Shown piece after piece: positions 61,297-64,000 of a stretch of DNA of 64,000 bases (positions are counted from its first letter, which is position 1; every line of letters begins with the position of its first letter). The notes under the pieces were generated by a model. It had not been told where the DNA came from and did not search any database. It was given only the letters and a program-made list of their open reading frames with translations. The DNA is from Steromphala cineraria (taxonomy: Eukaryota > Mollusca > Gastropoda > Trochida > Trochidae): positions 66,472,575-66,536,574 of the forward strand of contig OU744725.1 of the NCBI GenBank assembly GCA_916613615.1. The letters run 5' to 3'. Made by a program: the position numbers and the translations under genes.

Positions 61297-63513
61297 AGAA
61301 TGAATGAATGAATGAATGTCTTTATTTCCTCCGATATGGCGAAGATCACAAGGATGTATTTACATGGTCATAAACAAGGCATAAGAACAGTATTCACAAA
61401 ACAAAATATATATCAGAAACTGTACAAAAGAGATGATTTCCATGAATGAATGTACAAAGCAAAATGCAATATAACATTGTTTCTGTCTGATGTAGTTATT
61501 TCAGGTATGATATTTGCTCCACATAAAAACGCTATTAAATTATCATCATCATCAATATTTTCAATACGAACATACAAGTCAATATCAACTGTATCAAATA
61601 GAAAACTATAAAATGCGTTACGTTGCTTCATATAAGTTTCACAATGTAGAATAACATGACAGTCGTGATCAAAACATTGGGTTTTACAATCAATACATTC
61701 CCGTGAGGTTTTCCCTCGTGACATTACCTGTATTAAAAGTTGTATATAAGCTCTATAATCTGGATAGTTGTAGATTAATCTGTATAAACTATGCATACGT
61801 AGTTGTTTGTGTACTTTAGCATATCTAACCATATCATGTCTGGCAGATAGAGTTGATTTCCACTGATTTTCCTCTGAGAATGTGATGGCTTTGATAACAA
61901 TATTGCGCCATGTTGATTTTTGGGGGAAATAACCACAATGTACATAATCAATAATAAATCTTAGTAAATCATATTTTCTTGCCGTGCTTAAGAGACAGGT
62001 GCATATGTTTCGTTAGTTATTTAATAATTTAATATTCAATGAAATGAATGCACAAAATAGCATTTTTGTTGCTGAGTGGCATCGATTGTTGCACAGACGA
62101 CCTAGAAACAGAAACCTGCATTTATCAATATAACCTATCATTGTCCAAAGACCCAAATTAGCTATGACAGAGCATGAAGAACTTCTTCTGTTAAGACCTT
62201 GAATACATCTTGCAAAAAATCGTTGAGTGGATTCAATTGAATCAATATCTTTACCATGCAATTCAGGCAAATTTTCACATCCATAAAAACTGGTTGGTAG
62301 TATCATCCGCTTCCATATGTTAAGTGAAGTAAGTGGATGTAGATCGCTGTCATTTAAACCAAGTGATCTTAATGAATTTACAGTTTGTCTATCCTTTTGA
62401 CAACTAGTAAAGATTCTATCTTTACATGACATATCTGAGGAGATAAGGATACCTCCATACTTAACAGAGTCAGTACTGGTTAAAGTATTTTCGCCAAAGG
62501 AAAGTTCTAAATTTGGACATGGTTGTCTCCCTTTGCGAAATATGATTACTGCGCTCTTGGAGGCATTATATGTTAAACGCCATCTTGAAGATGTAAGTGT
62601 TATGCCTCGGTAATTTTTTGGGTCACTTTTAGAGCCCTTATCCTTGTACATTGGAACAATCATGTCCAGCCTGTACACCCGTGGGAAATAGACTGTCTGC
62701 ATGATGGCATTAAATAGTATACACAACTTATCCACTAAGATATCACCGCCATGAATAAGATGCTCATTATTAACGTAATCGGGACCAGGAGCCTTGTTAC
62801 ATTTGAGATTATGAATTATGTGTTTTACCTCCTGCGGTTCTATGTTGGTATATAAAACATTATCTTCAGCTGTACAATCAGATGAATGGGCAATGGTATT
62901 TTATAGCTTTGATTCCACAGAACATTTGAAATCGTTGTCAAAGCTTTCAGATTCATAAGGTTTAGCAAAATCAGCATAGTAATTGCCCCACACTTTACTG
63001 ATATTTTCTGGTGTGTTAGCGTTGACGTTGTTGTAAACCAGTTCAGTTATATTTGATTTGGGGCGTCGTATTTTGCGAATGGCCTTGAAAAATTTAATTA
63101 TATCAGTTTCTGAGGATTTTTCCAAGTCATGATACATTTCTTTACGTTGCTCACGTTTTGAGTTACGATGTTTTCGCCGAAACTCGCGCTTAGCATCTAT
63201 ATACACATTGTAAGATAAGTTGTTAGTGCCCCGGGGTTGTTATCTGCGAGCCAATTTCTACGTGCAACGCGCATATTATAATGTACATCATTCAAGCCAT
63301 CACGCTCCCAGTACGGCTTGAGGTGTGGTCTAAACGACCCAGATGGAATACATTTATGGCTAGCATTAAGGAGTGCATTACCAAGCTGCTCATTAAGTAA
63401 TTCAACATCATCAGGTTGTACATCATACTGACATGGTATATGTATCTGAGAGACACTTGTCTCAACCTCTCGTGTGTATGCACTTAATTCTGCTGTTTCA
63501 GCTTTATGCCATT
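61297..63513 (-). mobile_element. Second LINE, 5'-truncated and internally deleted
   Basis: This is a minus-strand non-LTR element of the endonuclease/reverse-transcriptase type. The 3' end has AATAAAGACATTCATTC and a (CATT)n run (61297-61319). The coding part reaches from 61410 to the 5' break near 63513, within the linker before the reverse transcriptase. It sits inside module C3 and directly abuts the 42-bp-repeat element on its other side. It is a different subfamily from the LINE at 38715. Confidence 0.85.
61410..63513 (-). pseudogene. LINE polyprotein remnant lacking the catalytic palm
   Basis: Reading on the minus strand from 63513, a linker (with SFRPHLKPYWERDGLNDVHY) runs to a one-base frameshift in CCCCGGGG near 63228. 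It continues with AKREFRRKHRNSKREQRKE (63206 down) and reaches an in-frame stop at about 62903. The first reverse-transcriptase blocks follow (KCNKAPGPDYVNNEHLIHGG, then YRGITLTSS). At about 62588 the sequence jumps in frame to the thumb (RWRLTYNASKSAVIIFRKG), so the palm with its [FY]xDD motif is deleted. After a second in-frame stop near 62012 the C-terminal region with C-x2-C...H...C (CIDCKTQCFDHDCHVILHC) runs to 61413. It is inactive; the single surviving frame shows that the damage is limited to these events. Confidence 0.85.
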
Positions 63514-63759
63514 ATGAACGGATTCAGAAATATGCTCCAGAAGTTCTCCCAATTACAAAACTGGAGAGAGCTCAAACGTGATTAAAAACTGTTTGGCCCG
63601 ACATAGAAGGGTATAGCAGATCTTAGAACTTAAAATGCCGAACTTTGACTCTAACTTGTCTACATGACATGGGGACATGACGTTTTCAAACAAATTCACA
63701 ACGTAGAGGACACCGGCAAACAGTCTCAGTCATACCCGGCACAAATGAATGTCCTTAGT
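63514..63759. repeat. 42-bp-repeat element, second copy, unique part
   Basis: Sequence from GAACGGATTCAGAAATATGC onward matches 54735-54990, including GGACATGACGTTT and GACACCGGCAAACAG-like words, and leads into the minisatellite. It starts exactly where the LINE ends. Confidence 0.65.
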
Positions 63760-64000
63760 CAGTTCAGAACAGCTTCAGTTCGACCACAATGCATCCATAG
63801 TCAGTTGAGAACAGCTTCAGTTCGGCCACAATACGTCCATAGTCAGTTGAGATTGCTTCCTTTCGGCCACAATATGTCCATAGTCAGTCGAGAAACGCTT
63901 CAGTTTTGTCACAATACATCCATAGTCAGTTCAGAACAGCTTTAGTTCGGCCACAATGCGTCCATAGTCAGTTGAGAAAAGCTTCAGTTCGGCCACAATA
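63760..64000. repeat. 42-bp minisatellite running off the window
   Basis: Six copies of a 42-base unit (one of 41) start at 63760, 63802, 63844, 63885, 63927 and 63969, each with CAGTT-GAGAAC-AGCTTCAGTT, CGGCCACAAT and GTCCATAGT. Because 42 is divisible by three the array is open as a 14-residue repeat; a 93-codon frame at 63664-63945 is a by-product of that. The array continues past the end of the window. Confidence 0.9.

Noticed and set aside
63664..63945. 93-codon frame with a 14-residue repeat
   Set aside because: It is a by-product of the 42-bp minisatellite. One 41-base copy shifts the frame and the unique part is frameshifted relative to its sister at 54735.

Overview
The window is strongly AT-rich animal nuclear DNA with no recognisable complete host gene. 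Decayed non-LTR retrotransposons, a tRNA-like SINE head, TTAA-targeting foldback elements and intron-scale non-coding sequence all fit an invertebrate. The frequent TACATGTA-type words and the LINE/SINE style suggest a marine lophotrochozoan, perhaps a mollusc; this is an impression, not a proof.

The dominant structure is a head-to-tail array of very long repeat units. The same start word (GCCAACGTTAT) recurs at 557, 16070, 31553 and 45300, giving units of about 15.5, 15.5 and 13.7 kb and a truncated fourth unit that ends near 48860. Each unit is itself composite: a long module A (about 10 kb) and a short module B (about 4-5 kb) share an ordered set of conserved blocks. The opening block (GTCTGCCGCCCACTGTCTG) recurs at 2643, 18760, 29044, 33161, 43022, 46833 and 51677. 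To the right lie three older, more diverged relatives (C1 48990-51676, C2 51677-56850, C3 60341-61296) with the same block order. The picture is an old ~5 kb monomer that was duplicated, diverged into A and B, and was then amplified again as A+B pairs.

Units differ by discrete events that can be read like a pedigree: TTAA-flanked elements present in some units and absent at the same site in others (20248-20604 and 47731-48076 filled, units 1 and 3 empty; 10834-11386 and 4309-5638 in unit 1 only), a 1 kb foldback insertion in unit 2 (16686-17706), an L2/CR1-like LINE fragment in unit 3 (38715-39858), minisatellite expansions, and local tandem duplications. Units 1 and 3 resemble each other over much of module A against unit 2, while unit 4 is a patchwork of unit-3-like and unit-2-like sequence, which points to unequal exchange or gene conversion.

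Right part: C1 carries a short cysteine-containing open segment (49647-49778) with splice-like borders, the only stretch that looks like a piece of a host protein gene. C2 is interrupted by a 42-bp-repeat element and a LINE C-terminal fragment. A spacer (56850-60340) holds small tandem duplications, a 157-bp foldback and two CRE-like palindromes. C3 is broken by a second LINE (61297-63513, minus strand) whose reverse-transcriptase palm has been deleted in frame. The window ends inside a 42-bp minisatellite. No CRISPR array, rRNA, functional tRNA or intact transposase was seen.
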